64,000 bases of DNA, taken from NCBI RefSeq assembly GCF_000717875.1, contig NZ_JOCT01000036.1, forward strand, positions 1 through 64,000, written 5' to 3'. Numbering within the stretch: the first letter of the stretch is position 1; each line of letters opens with the position of its first letter. The notes under the pieces were generated by a model. The model saw only the letters and a program-made list of their open reading frames with translations. It was not told where the DNA came from and did no database searches. Positions 33,973-42,660 of the stretch are shown piece by piece. A program made the translations under genes and the position numbers. The DNA comes from Streptomyces sp. NRRL S-455 (GTDB lineage: Bacteria > Actinomycetota > Actinomycetes > Streptomycetales > Streptomycetaceae).

Positions 33973-34150
33973 ATGGACGGGATGCCGCAACGCATCGCCC
34001 CGAGCACGGATCGGGCAGTCGCTGCACTTCTCTTGGGGTGCGCCCCGACGGAGGTCGGCTACTGCCCGCGCTGCCAGGGGCTCACCCGTCGCTACGGGCC
34101 GAAGGCGCAGGTTCTCTGCCCCGCCTGCCGGGCGGCCGATGCCTCGCCCA
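33973..34150 (+). other. possible small zinc-ribbon-like reading frame
   Basis: From ATG 33973, residues APTEVGYCPRCQGLTRRY and GPKAQVLCPACRAADA form two CxxC pairs 15 residues apart, as in zinc ribbons. The frame stays open to 34380 but later overlaps the antisense DNA-ligase relic and looks random there, so the gene is either tiny or truncated. No ribosome site stands out. Confidence 0.3.
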
Positions 34151-34183
34151 CCAAGGGTCCTTCCTCCGCCTTATCCCGAGCGG

Positions 34184-34577
34184 TCATCCCGAGGCTGGGA
34201 CGGGCCCTGCGCCGAAGGCCGCGACGTCGCCGGGTGCCATGTCCTCGCGCAGTCGGACGAACCGGACCGGGTGCCGCCATGCGCCCCTGTCCTGCGCGGT
34301 GTCCACGTCGATCTCCGCCACCAGTTGGGGCTCGACGAGGACGACGTCCAGCGGCGTATGCGACCCCCACGAGGTCGTGAACCGCACGCCTTCCCAGGGA
34401 TGTCCTTGAACCGCTGCGGTTAGCGGTGCCGCGAGGTGCCGCGCCGGGTCGGGATGCAGCTGGGTGCTGCGGGCGACCAGGCGGAGCGAGCCATCTTGAT
34501 CGTAGCGGCCGAGCAGGAGGGTCTGTGGTCGGCGCAGTGTGCCGGTGATGGCGCCAATGATCCCCTCAGTTGTGTCA
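34184..34577 (-). pseudogene. ATP-dependent DNA ligase C-terminal fragment
   Basis: Minus-strand residues IIGAITGTLRRPQTLLLGRY, WEGVRFTTSWGSHTPLDVVL and VEPQLVAEIDVDTAQD, then WRHPVRFVRLREDM match the OB-fold end of actinobacterial LigC-type ATP-dependent ligases. The adenylation domain with KxDG is missing and no start codon is present at the truncated end. Confidence 0.7.
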
Positions 34578-34829
34578 CGACGGCACTGGCGAAGTGTCGG
34601 TATTCGAGAGTTGCAGTATTCGCCCGCGGGTGAGCTTGTCGTTTAAGGTCGGGCCTTCCAGAGCACCGGCTCCCCGCCGAGCCGGAACGACCGGAGACTG
34701 TTCCCACATGGAATAGCAGGGTTTGGGCGGGTGTCGCCGCCGCGCCGCATCACGGTCTGTGGCACGCCTGCGATCCGCGTGCCGTGGAGGTTTGCAACCT
34801 CGCCCGATTCGCGAAGGAGACGGTCCGCT

Positions 34830-35291
34830 GTGGACGCCATCGACGAGAAGATCATTGCCGAGCTGACCCGCAACGGCCGCATCTCGCATTCCGAACTGGC
34901 CAGCAAAGTGCTGCTGTCCCGCAACGCGGTGCGCCAGCGCATCGAACGGCTTGAGCGCGAGGGACACATCGCCGGCTACACCATCGTCCGCGCCGGTGGC
35001 GACACCGGCGATGTCGTCTCCGCGCTCGTACTCGTCTACCGCCAGGACCGTATGCGCGGCGGCGATGTCCTGGCCGCACTCAAACGCATTCCTGAGGTCG
35101 TCATCTGTGAGATCCTCAGCGGCGACTTCGACATCATGGTGCGCCTGGAGGCGGCCTCGCTGGAACGCATACGGGGCATCTGGGAGGACATCGCCCAGAT
35201 GCCCGGCGTACGGGACACGGTCACGGCGCTCACCCTGTCCAGGGTGGTCAACCGCCCGCGAGCAGAGCAGGGTCCGGTGGCAGCGGGGTGA
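34830..35291 (+). CDS. Lrp/AsnC-family transcriptional regulator
   Basis: A 153-residue regulator: HTH residues about 1-55 (VDAIDEKIIAELTRNGRISH, ELASKVLLSRNAVRQRIERL) and an AsnC ligand-binding domain (GGDVLAALKRIPEVVICEIL). GTG 34830 follows AAGGAGA and fits the family N-terminus. It is convergent with the aldehyde dehydrogenase gene 255 bases downstream and is the likely sensor of an amino acid or amino-acid-derived inducer for the adjacent catabolic genes. A TTCC-cacat-GGAA repeat at about 34700-34712 could be an operator. Confidence 0.87.
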   Translation: MDAIDEKIIAELTRNGRISHSELASKVLLSRNAVRQRIERLEREGHIAGYTIVRAGGDTGDVVSALVLVYRQDRMRGGDVLAALKRIPEVVICEILSGDFDIMVRLEAASLERIRGIWEDIAQMPGVRDTVTALTLSRVVNRPRAEQGPVAAG

Positions 35292-35545
35292 GCTGCGCGG
35301 TGGCGTGTTCCCTGCCGAGCAGTCCGTCCTGGGGCCACGGGGTCCACCGCGTTCGTCCCGTCGAGAGGGCCGCTTTCGCATCCAGGCGGCGGCCGCGTAG
35401 CCGATGTGCGGGGTCAGGGGAGTCACCGAGCCCGCTGATGGGGCGGCCTGCAGGTCAGGTGCTTTCTCGTAATCCGTCTTCCATGGTCTGAACGCTCCGG
35501 CAGGTCGGCCCCTGCCCAGGGGTTCGCGCTCGGTACGGAAGGCGG

Positions 35546-36976
35546 TCATTGGACCCGTTCGCTGATGTGGTTGACGCAGACGACCTTGGGCTGGGTCATC
35601 TCCTCGAAGGCGAAGCGCACGCCCTCGCGGCCCATGCTGCCGTACTTGAACCCGCCGAACGGCATGGCGTCGAAGCGGTAGTCGGACGAGTCGTTGATCA
35701 TGACTCCGCCCGCTTCCAGCAGCCGGGCCGCGTTCAGGGCGCGGTCCAGGCGCGAGGTGAAGATGCCCGCGTGGAGGCTGTAGTCGATGGCGTTGGCCTG
35801 CTCGATGGCATCCTCGAAGGACATGAACGGCTGCAGCACGACGACCGGGGCGAACACCTCCTCCTGCCAGATCGAGCAGGTCGCCGGGACGTCTTCAAGG
35901 ACGGCCGGCGCGTACAGGGAGCCGGTGGCGACATTGCCGCACAGCAGCACCGCGCCCTCGGCCACCGCCGTGTCGACCTTGGCCCGGGTGGCGGCCGCGG
36001 CCTCCTGGGTGATCATGGGGCCGACGTCGGTGCGCTCGTCGAGGGGGTCGCCGACGCGCAGCAGCTTGGTGCGGGCGACGAACGCGTCGCGGAAGCGCTC
36101 GTAGACCTCGCGGGCGATGAGGATCCGCTGGGTGCCGATGCAGTTCTGGCCCGCGGCCCAGAAAGCGCCGGAGACGCAGGAGGCCACGGCCTCGTCCAGG
36201 TCGGCGTCGTCCATGACGATGACCGGGGCGTTGCCGCCCAGGTCCATGGCGAGCTTTTTCAGGCCGGCCGTGCGGGAGATGGCCTCGCCGGTGGCGAATC
36301 CGCCGGTGAAGGACACCATGCGCACGTCGGGGGCGGCCACGATCGCGGCGGCGATGTCGGCATCGCCGTTGACGACGGTGACGATCTCCTCGGGCAGGCC
36401 GGCCTCGATGAGGGTGTCGACCAGTCGCAGCGCGGACAGAGGGGTCAGCGCGGACGGTTTGAGGATGACCGCGTTGCCGCCGGCGATGGCCGGTCCGAGC
36501 TTGTGGGCGACCAGGTTGAGGGGGTCGTTGAACGGAGTGATGGCGGCGATGATGCCCAGCGGTTCGCGGGTGAACCAGCCCTGCCGTTTCTCCGAGCCCT
36601 CATAGGAGTCGAAGGGGATGACCTCGCCGGCGTTGCGCCGTGCCTCGGCCGCGGACAGGGACAGGGTGTTGACCGCGCGTGCGACTTCCTTGCGGGCCTG
36701 GGTGATGGTCTTGCCGGCCTCGCTGACGATCAGCTGGGCGAAGGACTCGGCGCGCCGCTCGATCAGGCGGGCGGCGCGTTCCAGGACCGCTGCCCTGGAG
36801 GCGCGGGACAGCGCGGCCGAGGTGCGGCGCCCGAACCTGGCCTGCTGCAGGATGCCGCCGACGGCGCCTGCGTCGACGGTGGGCACCGAGGCGATGACCT
36901 CGCCGGTGTAGGGGTTGTGCACGGGCTTCGTGCCGGTGCCCGGTTCGATGCCGGGGGGCGCGACGGTGTCAGACAC
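35546..36976 (-). CDS. NAD(P)-dependent aldehyde dehydrogenase
   Basis: A 476-residue ALDH with [17 protein letters not shown], the coenzyme loop [13 protein letters not shown] and catalytic cysteine in [14 protein letters not shown]. The general-base motif reads AMDLGGNAP, with Asp where most ALDHs have Glu (ELGG), a change that may lower acyl-enzyme hydrolysis or mark a subfamily. GTG 36976 (AGGAGA upstream) overlaps the homoserine dehydrogenase stop by 8 bases, so the genes are coupled. Possible substrates are semialdehydes such as aspartate or succinate semialdehyde, suggested only by the partner gene. Confidence 0.87.
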   Translation of the reverse strand: MSDTVAPPGIEPGTGTKPVHNPYTGEVIASVPTVDAGAVGGILQQARFGRRTSAALSRASRAAVLERAARLIERRAESFAQLIVSEAGKTITQARKEVARAVNTLSLSAAEARRNAGEVIPFDSYEGSEKRQGWFTREPLGIIAAITPFNDPLNLVAHKLGPAIAGGNAVILKPSALTPLSALRLVDTLIEAGLPEEIVTVVNGDADIAAAIVAAPDVRMVSFTGGFATGEAISRTAGLKKLAMDLGGNAPVIVMDDADLDEAVASCVSGAFWAAGQNCIGTQRILIAREVYERFRDAFVARTKLLRVGDPLDERTDVGPMITQEAAAATRAKVDTAVAEGAVLLCGNVATGSLYAPAVLEDVPATCSIWQEEVFAPVVVLQPFMSFEDAIEQANAIDYSLHAGIFTSRLDRALNAARLLEAGGVMINDSSDYRFDAMPFGGFKYGSMGREGVRFAFEEMTQPKVVCVNHISERVQ

Positions 36977-38057
36977 GGTGGGTCTCCTGGAGAACGGGGC
37001 GCGTGGGGGCGGTGTCGTCGTCCGCGTGGCGCTGGTGGATGGCGGTGATGTCCGACAGCAGGGCGTAGGCGGTCTCGACGCGGCCGGCGCCCGGCCCGGA
37101 GACGGTGACGGTGCCGAGGAGGTCGGTGGTGAAGGCGACCGCGTTGAGGGGGCCGGAGATCCCGGCGAGCGGGTGCTGGGCGGGCAGGGTGAGCGGGGCG
37201 ACGCGGGCCTCGACGCTGCCGTCCGCGTGGCGGGTGGCGGAGCCGACCAGCTTCCAGCGCAGCCCCTTCGAGGCGGCGTCCCGCACCTCGTGGGGGGTGA
37301 TCGCGGAGATGCCCTCGCAGAAGACGTCCTCGCGGCGCAGGTCGGCGCCGAGGACCTCGTTGGCCAGGATCATGACCTTGAGCTGGACGTCGTTGCCCTC
37401 GATGTCCGCGGTGGGATCGGCTTCGGCGTACCCGAGTCTCTGGGCTTCGGCGATGGCCGCCGAGAGCTCAATGCCCTCTTCGAGGCGGCCGAGGATGTAG
37501 TTCGAGGTGCCGTTCATGATGCCCTGGACGCCTGTGATCTCCAGGCCGGCGAACATGCGCTCGGCGGTGCGCAGGATGGGGGTGCCGCTGAGTACCGAGC
37601 CCTCGAACTCGAAGCCGACACCACGCTCGGCGGCCAGCTGCTTCAGTGCGCGGCCGGCGAGTGCGACCGGTCCCTTGTTGGTGGTGCACACGTGCTTGCC
37701 AGACTGCAGGGCCCAGCGCACATGGGAGAGGGCGGGCTCGCCGTCGGTGGGGTTGGTGAACGTCGCCTCCACGACGATGTCGGCCGGGACCTCGCGGATC
37801 ACCCACTCGTTGCGCGGATCCGCGCTGCCGCCGGCCAGGCCCGCGAAGCTCAGCTCCCCGGGCTCGGCGGCCAGCAGCGGCGCCAGTTCGATGCCGTCGG
37901 TGTCCACCAGGGAACCGGCCCGCAGGTCGGTGATCGCCACCACCCGCAGGCCGAAGCCCAGCTCCTTGGCCAGGCGCTCCCCGCTCTGGGAAATGAGTTC
38001 GGCAAGCGCGCGGTTTACGCCGCCGAATCCGATGAGGGCGAGATCGTATCGGCCCAT
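36969..38057 (-). CDS. homoserine dehydrogenase without ACT domain
   Basis: The 362-residue protein has the NAD-binding start [57 protein letters not shown], substrate block [20 protein letters not shown] and [15 protein letters not shown], and the catalytic Lys in [14 protein letters not shown]. Actinobacterial biosynthetic Hom proteins are about 430 residues with a C-terminal ACT domain for threonine feedback; this one ends without it. With an ALDH and an AsnC regulator, a catabolic role linking homoserine and aspartate semialdehyde is plausible. ATG 38057 follows GGAGCGAT. Confidence 0.85.
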   Translation of the reverse strand: MGRYDLALIGFGGVNRALAELISQSGERLAKELGFGLRVVAITDLRAGSLVDTDGIELAPLLAAEPGELSFAGLAGGSADPRNEWVIREVPADIVVEATFTNPTDGEPALSHVRWALQSGKHVCTTNKGPVALAGRALKQLAAERGVGFEFEGSVLSGTPILRTAERMFAGLEITGVQGIMNGTSNYILGRLEEGIELSAAIAEAQRLGYAEADPTADIEGNDVQLKVMILANEVLGADLRREDVFCEGISAITPHEVRDAASKGLRWKLVGSATRHADGSVEARVAPLTLPAQHPLAGISGPLNAVAFTTDLLGTVTVSGPGAGRVETAYALLSDITAIHQRHADDDTAPTRPVLQETHRV

Positions 38058-38494
38058 GAGATCGCTCCTTCACAGTCCGCCGCCTTCACGGTGCGGCTGC
38101 TCAGAGCCTCGCTTCTCCGCCTGTCACCTGCTCCATGCCGCAACGGCCACGACGCATGCCGATCTGCGCCGTTGTGATGACGATTCGCTCACCCCGCGTC
38201 CGGCGACACGATCGCGGCCCCTATCGGTGCTTCATCTCCATTCGGTTTCCCGCCGTTGATCTCGGAGTTTTCTGTCCGGCAGCCTCTTGACTCCCCTCCG
38301 GGACACTGCCAACCTCTGTGCCATATTCCAGCACCTCATTCCACAATGCGGCATGGCTGATGGTCGATAACTCCGAGACGCAACGGTTGCGATGCGGCGT
38401 TTCCAAGCCCCCGACCCCGTCCAAGCCTCTCTTGAATCGAACAGCTCCACGTCGGGGGGCCAGTAAGCCCTCAGCGTTACGAAAGGGAAGTCCT
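38058..38494. promoter_or_regulatory. divergent intergenic region between homoserine dehydrogenase and oxidase genes
   Basis: This 437-base stretch separates oppositely transcribed genes and is lower in GC than its surroundings around 38230-38420. I see no conserved reading frame. ATTCCAGCACCTCATTCCAC near 38322 contains repeated ATTCCA motifs related to the TTCC-GGAA repeat upstream of the AsnC gene; they could be AsnC sites. Confidence 0.3.
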
Positions 38495-39634
38495 GTGTCA
38501 GCTGCAAGGAAACGGGTCGCCGTCGTCGGTACCGGCACGGTGGGCAGCCAGGCCGCCTGGCGACTGGCGGCACGGGGCGCCCAGGTCGTGGCGTATGACC
38601 GCTTCGCCCCCGGCCACGACCGCAGCGCCGCGGGCGGTGAGACCCGGGTCTTCCGCAGCGTGCAGACCGACGACAGCCGCTATGTGCCGCTCGTCCGGCA
38701 CGCCGACCTTCTCTGGAAGCAGCTGCAGGCGGAGACCGGCCGGGAGCTGCGGCGGCTGACCGGAGCCCTGGTCATGGGGCCGGCCGACCACCCGGAGATG
38801 CGTACCGTCGTCGACGTCATCGCCGAGCACGGCCTCGACCACGAGGTGATCGACGCCGAGGCGATGGCCAGGCGCTTCCCGCAGTTCCGCGTCGACGACG
38901 GAGACCTTGTGGTCCTCGACCGTCACGCGGGCTTCGTCCGCCCCGAGCTGACGGTCCAGACCGCGGCCCGTCGCGCCGAGGAACTGGGCGCCCGGATCCG
39001 CCGCTACAACCCGGTGCGGGAGGTCACTCCCGTCGCCGGGGGCGGCGTGGAGATCCGCACCGACACCGACACCGAGCGTTTCGACGCCGCGGTCGTCACC
39101 CCCGGCCCGTGGGTGGGTGACCTGCTGCCCGACCTGCCGTGGGAGGTGAGCGTCTACCGCGCGATCAGTGCCTGGTTCCTGCCCCACGAGGACCACCCGG
39201 CGGACGCGGAGCGTCCCGCCTTCATCCGCCGAGGCGACATCCCCTTTTACGGCATCCCGTCTCCGGACGGCCTGACCGTCAAGCTCGGCCTGCCCCAGCC
39301 CCACCACAAGCCCGTGGACGACCCGAACCGGCTGAACCGGACCGTCGCACCGGAGGAACTGGAGACCTTCACGGCGGCGGTGCGGCGCCACCTGCCCGGC
39401 CTGAACCCCGATCCGGTACGCGTGTCCGTGTTCATGGAGGGCTACACCGACAGTACCCGGCCGCTGGTCGGACCGCTGCCGGGCTGCGACGACATCGTCC
39501 TGCTGGCCGGCTTCTCGGGCCAGGGCTTCAAGATCTCGCCCGCTATGGGAGACATCGCCGCGGACCTCGCCCTGGAGGGCCGCACCTCCCAGCCGATCGA
39601 CTTCATCACCACAAACGGCCGCACCGCGGCCTGA
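38495..39634 (+). CDS. FAD-dependent oxidase of the SoxA/MTOX type
   Basis: A 379-residue monomeric-sarcosine-oxidase-like flavoprotein: VAVVGTGTVGSQAAWRLAAR (FAD motif), RSAAGGETRVFRSVQ, the substrate-cavity block RAISAWFLPHEDH and the final GFSGQGFKISPAMGDIAAD. GTG 38495 follows GAAAGGGA. It resembles the oxidase at 2141 in architecture but is not a recent copy. Divergent from the homoserine dehydrogenase/ALDH operon and originally followed by a deacylase now in pieces, it may oxidise an N-methyl or secondary amino acid to a semialdehyde route (inferred). Its 3' end is duplicated at 33064. Confidence 0.87.
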   Translation: MSAARKRVAVVGTGTVGSQAAWRLAARGAQVVAYDRFAPGHDRSAAGGETRVFRSVQTDDSRYVPLVRHADLLWKQLQAETGRELRRLTGALVMGPADHPEMRTVVDVIAEHGLDHEVIDAEAMARRFPQFRVDDGDLVVLDRHAGFVRPELTVQTAARRAEELGARIRRYNPVREVTPVAGGGVEIRTDTDTERFDAAVVTPGPWVGDLLPDLPWEVSVYRAISAWFLPHEDHPADAERPAFIRRGDIPFYGIPSPDGLTVKLGLPQPHHKPVDDPNRLNRTVAPEELETFTAAVRRHLPGLNPDPVRVSVFMEGYTDSTRPLVGPLPGCDDIVLLAGFSGQGFKISPAMGDIAADLALEGRTSQPIDFITTNGRTAA

Positions 39635-39652
39635 GCTCGAACAAGGTAAGGC

Positions 39653-39800
39653 ACGGCCCTGACCATCGGCCCGCTGCGGGCCGATCTCGGCCAGAAAAGA
39701 CCCGCGGGGTTCTGACCACCGACCTCGGCACCACGACAGTGGATGTTCCCTTGACCTTGTCAACGGCTCCCGTCCCGGCCCCGGGGTCATGATCATCGGC
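39653..39800 (+). pseudogene. aspartoacylase/succinylglutamate-desuccinylase N-terminal fragment (copy 2)
   Basis: Nineteen bases after the oxidase stop, codons read LTIGPLRADLGQK, then in a second frame KTRGVLTTDLGTTTVDVPLT, then in a third LVNGSRPGPGVMI, the start of AstE-like zinc deacylases. The start codon position holds ACG instead of ATG. The zinc-ligand HxxE block that should follow is absent. It was probably the second gene of the oxidase operon. Confidence 0.55.
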
Positions 39801-39819
39801 AGCGGCCAAGCCCCTGACC

Positions 39820-40382
39820 GTGCGACGCCCGCCCATGTGCGGCTCGCCTGGACCCTCTACCGGCGATGGATGGCTGGTTGCCGAGCACTGCTGCTACCTC
39901 GGCGATGCCGACGGCGATCAGCTGACCCGGGTGGTCACCGAAACGGTCTTCGGCAGCCTGCTGGGCCGGCTGGCCGAGGCGGAACCCGTCCTCGTCCATG
40001 AGCAGCGCCCGCGTTTCGCCGCCGATGCGCAAGCGCTGACCACGGCGGTAGACACCGCTCTGCGCACCGCGCCATGCCCGCCGCCGCAGACGCGGCCCAA
40101 GGCCTGGGACTTCCCGGCTTCGCACTGACCCCCACCCCGTGGCTCCGCACCGCACTCCGCTTGAGGCCCGGAGCCCCGCTGACACTGGAGGACGACCGAG
40201 GTCCGGCCCTGCGACTCATCTGCTGGCGCACCGAGTACGAGCGGAGCGCCTACCGCCTGCCCTGGCCACGGACGAGCGGCTGCGCCGTCGTGATCCGCCC
40301 AGATCTGCTGGACATCCTGTCCGAGGGGACATCCGCGCCGATCGTCACCAGAGATGTCGTCATGCGACTGGAAGCGGACTGA
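39820..40382 (+). other. one or two hypothetical reading frames, possibly a frameshifted gene
   Basis: A frame from 39820 to 40128 (VAEHCCYLGDADGDQLTRVV, TETVFGSLLGRLAEAEPVLV) overlaps a second from 40074 to 40382 (PTPWLRTALRLRPGAPLTLE, RTSGCAVVIRPDLLDILSEG). Both have gene-like codon bias and end or start in the overlap with poor composition, as if a frameshift split one protein. I do not recognise the family. Confidence 0.4.
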
Positions 40383-41079
40383 AGAAGAGCAGACGGGACA
40401 CCGATGGCGCCGACGTCGTCCCATGAGTCCGGAAGAGTCCAGCGTCCGGGCAGCCGACCATCTGCTCTGTCCAGTCCCGCTCGCCCCCAATCGCTCGCCC
40501 TGCAGCCGCAGCATGACCCGAACCGGCGCCGCCAGAGCAAGATCCGGACCATTTCCGGACCAGCCCCCGACCGAAGGCTGCGCCAACTACCGTTTTGCCA
40601 AGTCAGCGCGGTTTCAGCTCCTGTACCGCCAGCAGACGAAGAACCTGCTAGCCACTCTCCGGCGCAGCACCTTTCGGATCGGACGCAAGCGGCGCTACCG
40701 AAAGACAGCGGTGGTATCGGAATCTTATGGAATCTCCACAAGACAGCAGTGTGAGCAACGCCATCCCTCCGCAACGCCCGACTCGACCGCCAGCCAGGTC
40801 AGCATCGGTCCGGACACCACCGAACCTGCAAACGCCTACGCAAGCGCCGGACCTCGGAAAAGACCCCCTCCCCCGAGCCTGACGAGGCGTCAGCAAAGTC
40901 AGCATTAGGTCAGCAAGAGTCCTGCCACAGCCGCCCACAGACAGCCACACCGTGGAATCGCCAACCGCACCGGCCTGAGCCAGCCGGCTGTTTGGACGCC
41001 TTCCGGCAAGCAGGTGGAAGACAGTGAGAATTACCCGACCGCCTTCCGCCCTGCGACCACCAACCGTGACGCGTTTCCG
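40383..41079. other. 700-base gene-free stretch with GTCAGCA repeats
   Basis: No conserved reading frame is visible on either strand and GC content is locally lower. Three direct GTCAGCA repeats start at 40889, 40898 and 40909, and a fourth at 40798. GGTCAGCGCA also marks the ends of both pirin segments. The repeats could bind a replication or recombination protein, or be chance. Confidence 0.35.
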
Positions 41080-41083
41080 CAGG

Positions 41084-42049
41084 TCAGCGCATCCTTCCCC
41101 GTGGCTTCAACGGCACCGGCGGCAGCTCCGGTGCGGGCAGCGGAGCCCCGTCGTACCCCTTCACCTCCCCGAACCGGGAACCTTCCATCCAGTCCTGACG
41201 GGCCTGTACGATCTCTTCCTGAGATCGCCCGATCCAGTTCCAGAACATGATCAGCTCCTCCTCGAACGGTTCGCCGCCCAGGAGCATCAGGCCCGCGTCC
41301 GACTCCGCCCGGAGCGGGAGTTCGGCGCGGCCGCAGCCGAGGTAGAGCATCGAGCCGGGCAGGACGGGGACGCCGTCCACGTGGACCTCGCCGGACATGG
41401 ACAGGACCGCGTACTCGAAGTCCGGTTCCAGGGGGAGCCGTACGTCCGCGTCCCGGGTGAGGGCGAGGTCGGCGCCGACGATGGGGGTGTAGGCGGTACC
41501 CGGCGACGTGGCGCCGTCGAGGTCGCCGAGGATCAGTGTCGCCGTGAGGCCGGGCGCGGTGACGACCGGCAGGGCGGCGTGGTGTTCGAAGCGCGGCTCG
41601 GTGTGGCGGTGGCTGTCGGGGAGGGCGACCCACAGTTGCGCGCCGTGCAGGAAACGGGCGTGCGGGCGCGGGCTCTCCTCGGAGTGGCTGATCGCCCGGC
41701 CGGAGGTCATCAGGCCGAGTTCGCGCGGGCGGATCGTCTGGAGGCTGCCGGTGGAGTCGCGGTGCAGCACCTCCCCCTCGTGCAGCCAGCTCACCGTCTG
41801 CAGACCCATGTGGGGGTGCGGCGGCACCTGCATGCCGGGCTCGTCGGCGATGTCGTCGGGTCCGTAGTGGTCGACGAAGCACCAGGCGCCGACCATGCGG
41901 CGGCCCAGGTTGGGCAGCAGCCTGCGGACCTCGCTGGACTCGCCCAGTCTGACCTGGCGAGGACTGAGAAGTTCACGCACCGGCTCCGCCACGACGAAGC
42001 CACGGCCTCCGCACAGGGCGGGAGTCGCCTCGCGCTCAAGATTGCTCAT
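41084..42049 (-). CDS. pirin-family cupin protein
   Basis: A 321-residue two-cupin pirin: the N-terminal metal-site block PPHPHMGLQTVSWLHEGEVL and MTSGRAISHSEES near residues 75-120 (His ligands in HPHMG, HSEE), then SPGTAYTPIVGADLALT and the pirin_C domain from about 185. ATG 42049 (MSNLER) is preferred over an upstream TTG. Pirins are iron-binding quercetinase-like or redox-sensing nuclear/cytosolic proteins; the reaction in actinobacteria is unsettled. The last 169 bases are repeated at 3381. It is divergent from the TPR gene. Confidence 0.88.
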   Translation of the reverse strand: MSNLEREATPALCGGRGFVVAEPVRELLSPRQVRLGESSEVRRLLPNLGRRMVGAWCFVDHYGPDDIADEPGMQVPPHPHMGLQTVSWLHEGEVLHRDSTGSLQTIRPRELGLMTSGRAISHSEESPRPHARFLHGAQLWVALPDSHRHTEPRFEHHAALPVVTAPGLTATLILGDLDGATSPGTAYTPIVGADLALTRDADVRLPLEPDFEYAVLSMSGEVHVDGVPVLPGSMLYLGCGRAELPLRAESDAGLMLLGGEPFEEELIMFWNWIGRSQEEIVQARQDWMEGSRFGEVKGYDGAPLPAPELPPVPLKPRGRMR

Positions 42050-42220
42050 GGCGCACAACCTAGTGGGGCGGACGGCCTCACGTCAGCGCGTCATTCGGGC
42101 AGCGCGGTCGCGTCCTCGTCCTCACCCGTGTTCACGATGCGAGGAGGGAGGGCACCGGCCCGCCAAGTAGTGGAATATTGAACCATCCGGTTCGGTTGTC
42201 GGCCTCGAAGGAGGTCACCC

Positions 42221-42580
42221 GTGAACACGACCCACGAGCCGACGTACTACGGTCACGGAACACCGGCGGAGCGCTGGGAGCGCGCGCAGCTGTTCTTCGC
42301 CGCCAAGGACTACGCCGCCGCCGCGCGCGTCCTGGGAGGGCTGGTCGAGGAGGTGCCCGAGCAGACCGGGCCGCGGCTGCTGCTGGCGCGCTCCTACTAC
42401 CACTCGGCGCAGTTGTGGCGCGCGGAGGCGGAGTTGCGGACGATCGTCGAGCGGGACCCCGTCGAGCACTACGCCCGGCTGATGCTGGGCCGCACGCTGC
42501 AGCGGCAGGGTCGGCACGAGGAGGCGGAGTCGCACCTGCGGATCGCCTCGGCGCTGGCGGGTGACTTCGAGCCACGCTGA
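42221..42580 (+). CDS. tetratricopeptide-repeat protein
   Basis: A 119-residue protein made of about three TPR-like helical pairs: RAQLFFAAKDYAAAARVLGG, RLLLARSYYHSAQLWRAEAE and YARLMLGRTLQRQGRHEEAE. GTG 42221 follows a strong GAAGGAGGT. No signal or membrane segment is present. A GAACC-atcc-GGTTC inverted repeat lies at 42180-42193, between this gene and pirin, and could be a regulator site. Function probably scaffolding; partners are unknown. Confidence 0.85.
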   Translation: MNTTHEPTYYGHGTPAERWERAQLFFAAKDYAAAARVLGGLVEEVPEQTGPRLLLARSYYHSAQLWRAEAELRTIVERDPVEHYARLMLGRTLQRQGRHEEAESHLRIASALAGDFEPR

Positions 42581-42608
42581 CGCGACGCCGGCCGTCGCTC
42601 TCACGAAC

Positions 42609-42640
42609 GGTGCCCGGCTCCCCGTGGGGAGCCGGGCACC
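42609..42640. terminator. bidirectional terminator between TPR and PepSY genes
   Basis: Perfect 15-base arms (42609-42623 GGTGCCCGGCTCCCC and 42626-42640) close almost directly on each other. The stem lies between convergent genes, 28 bases after the TPR stop and 21 before the PepSY stop. Confidence 0.8.
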
Positions 42641-42660
42641 GGCGCGTCGGCGCGGGTCTG

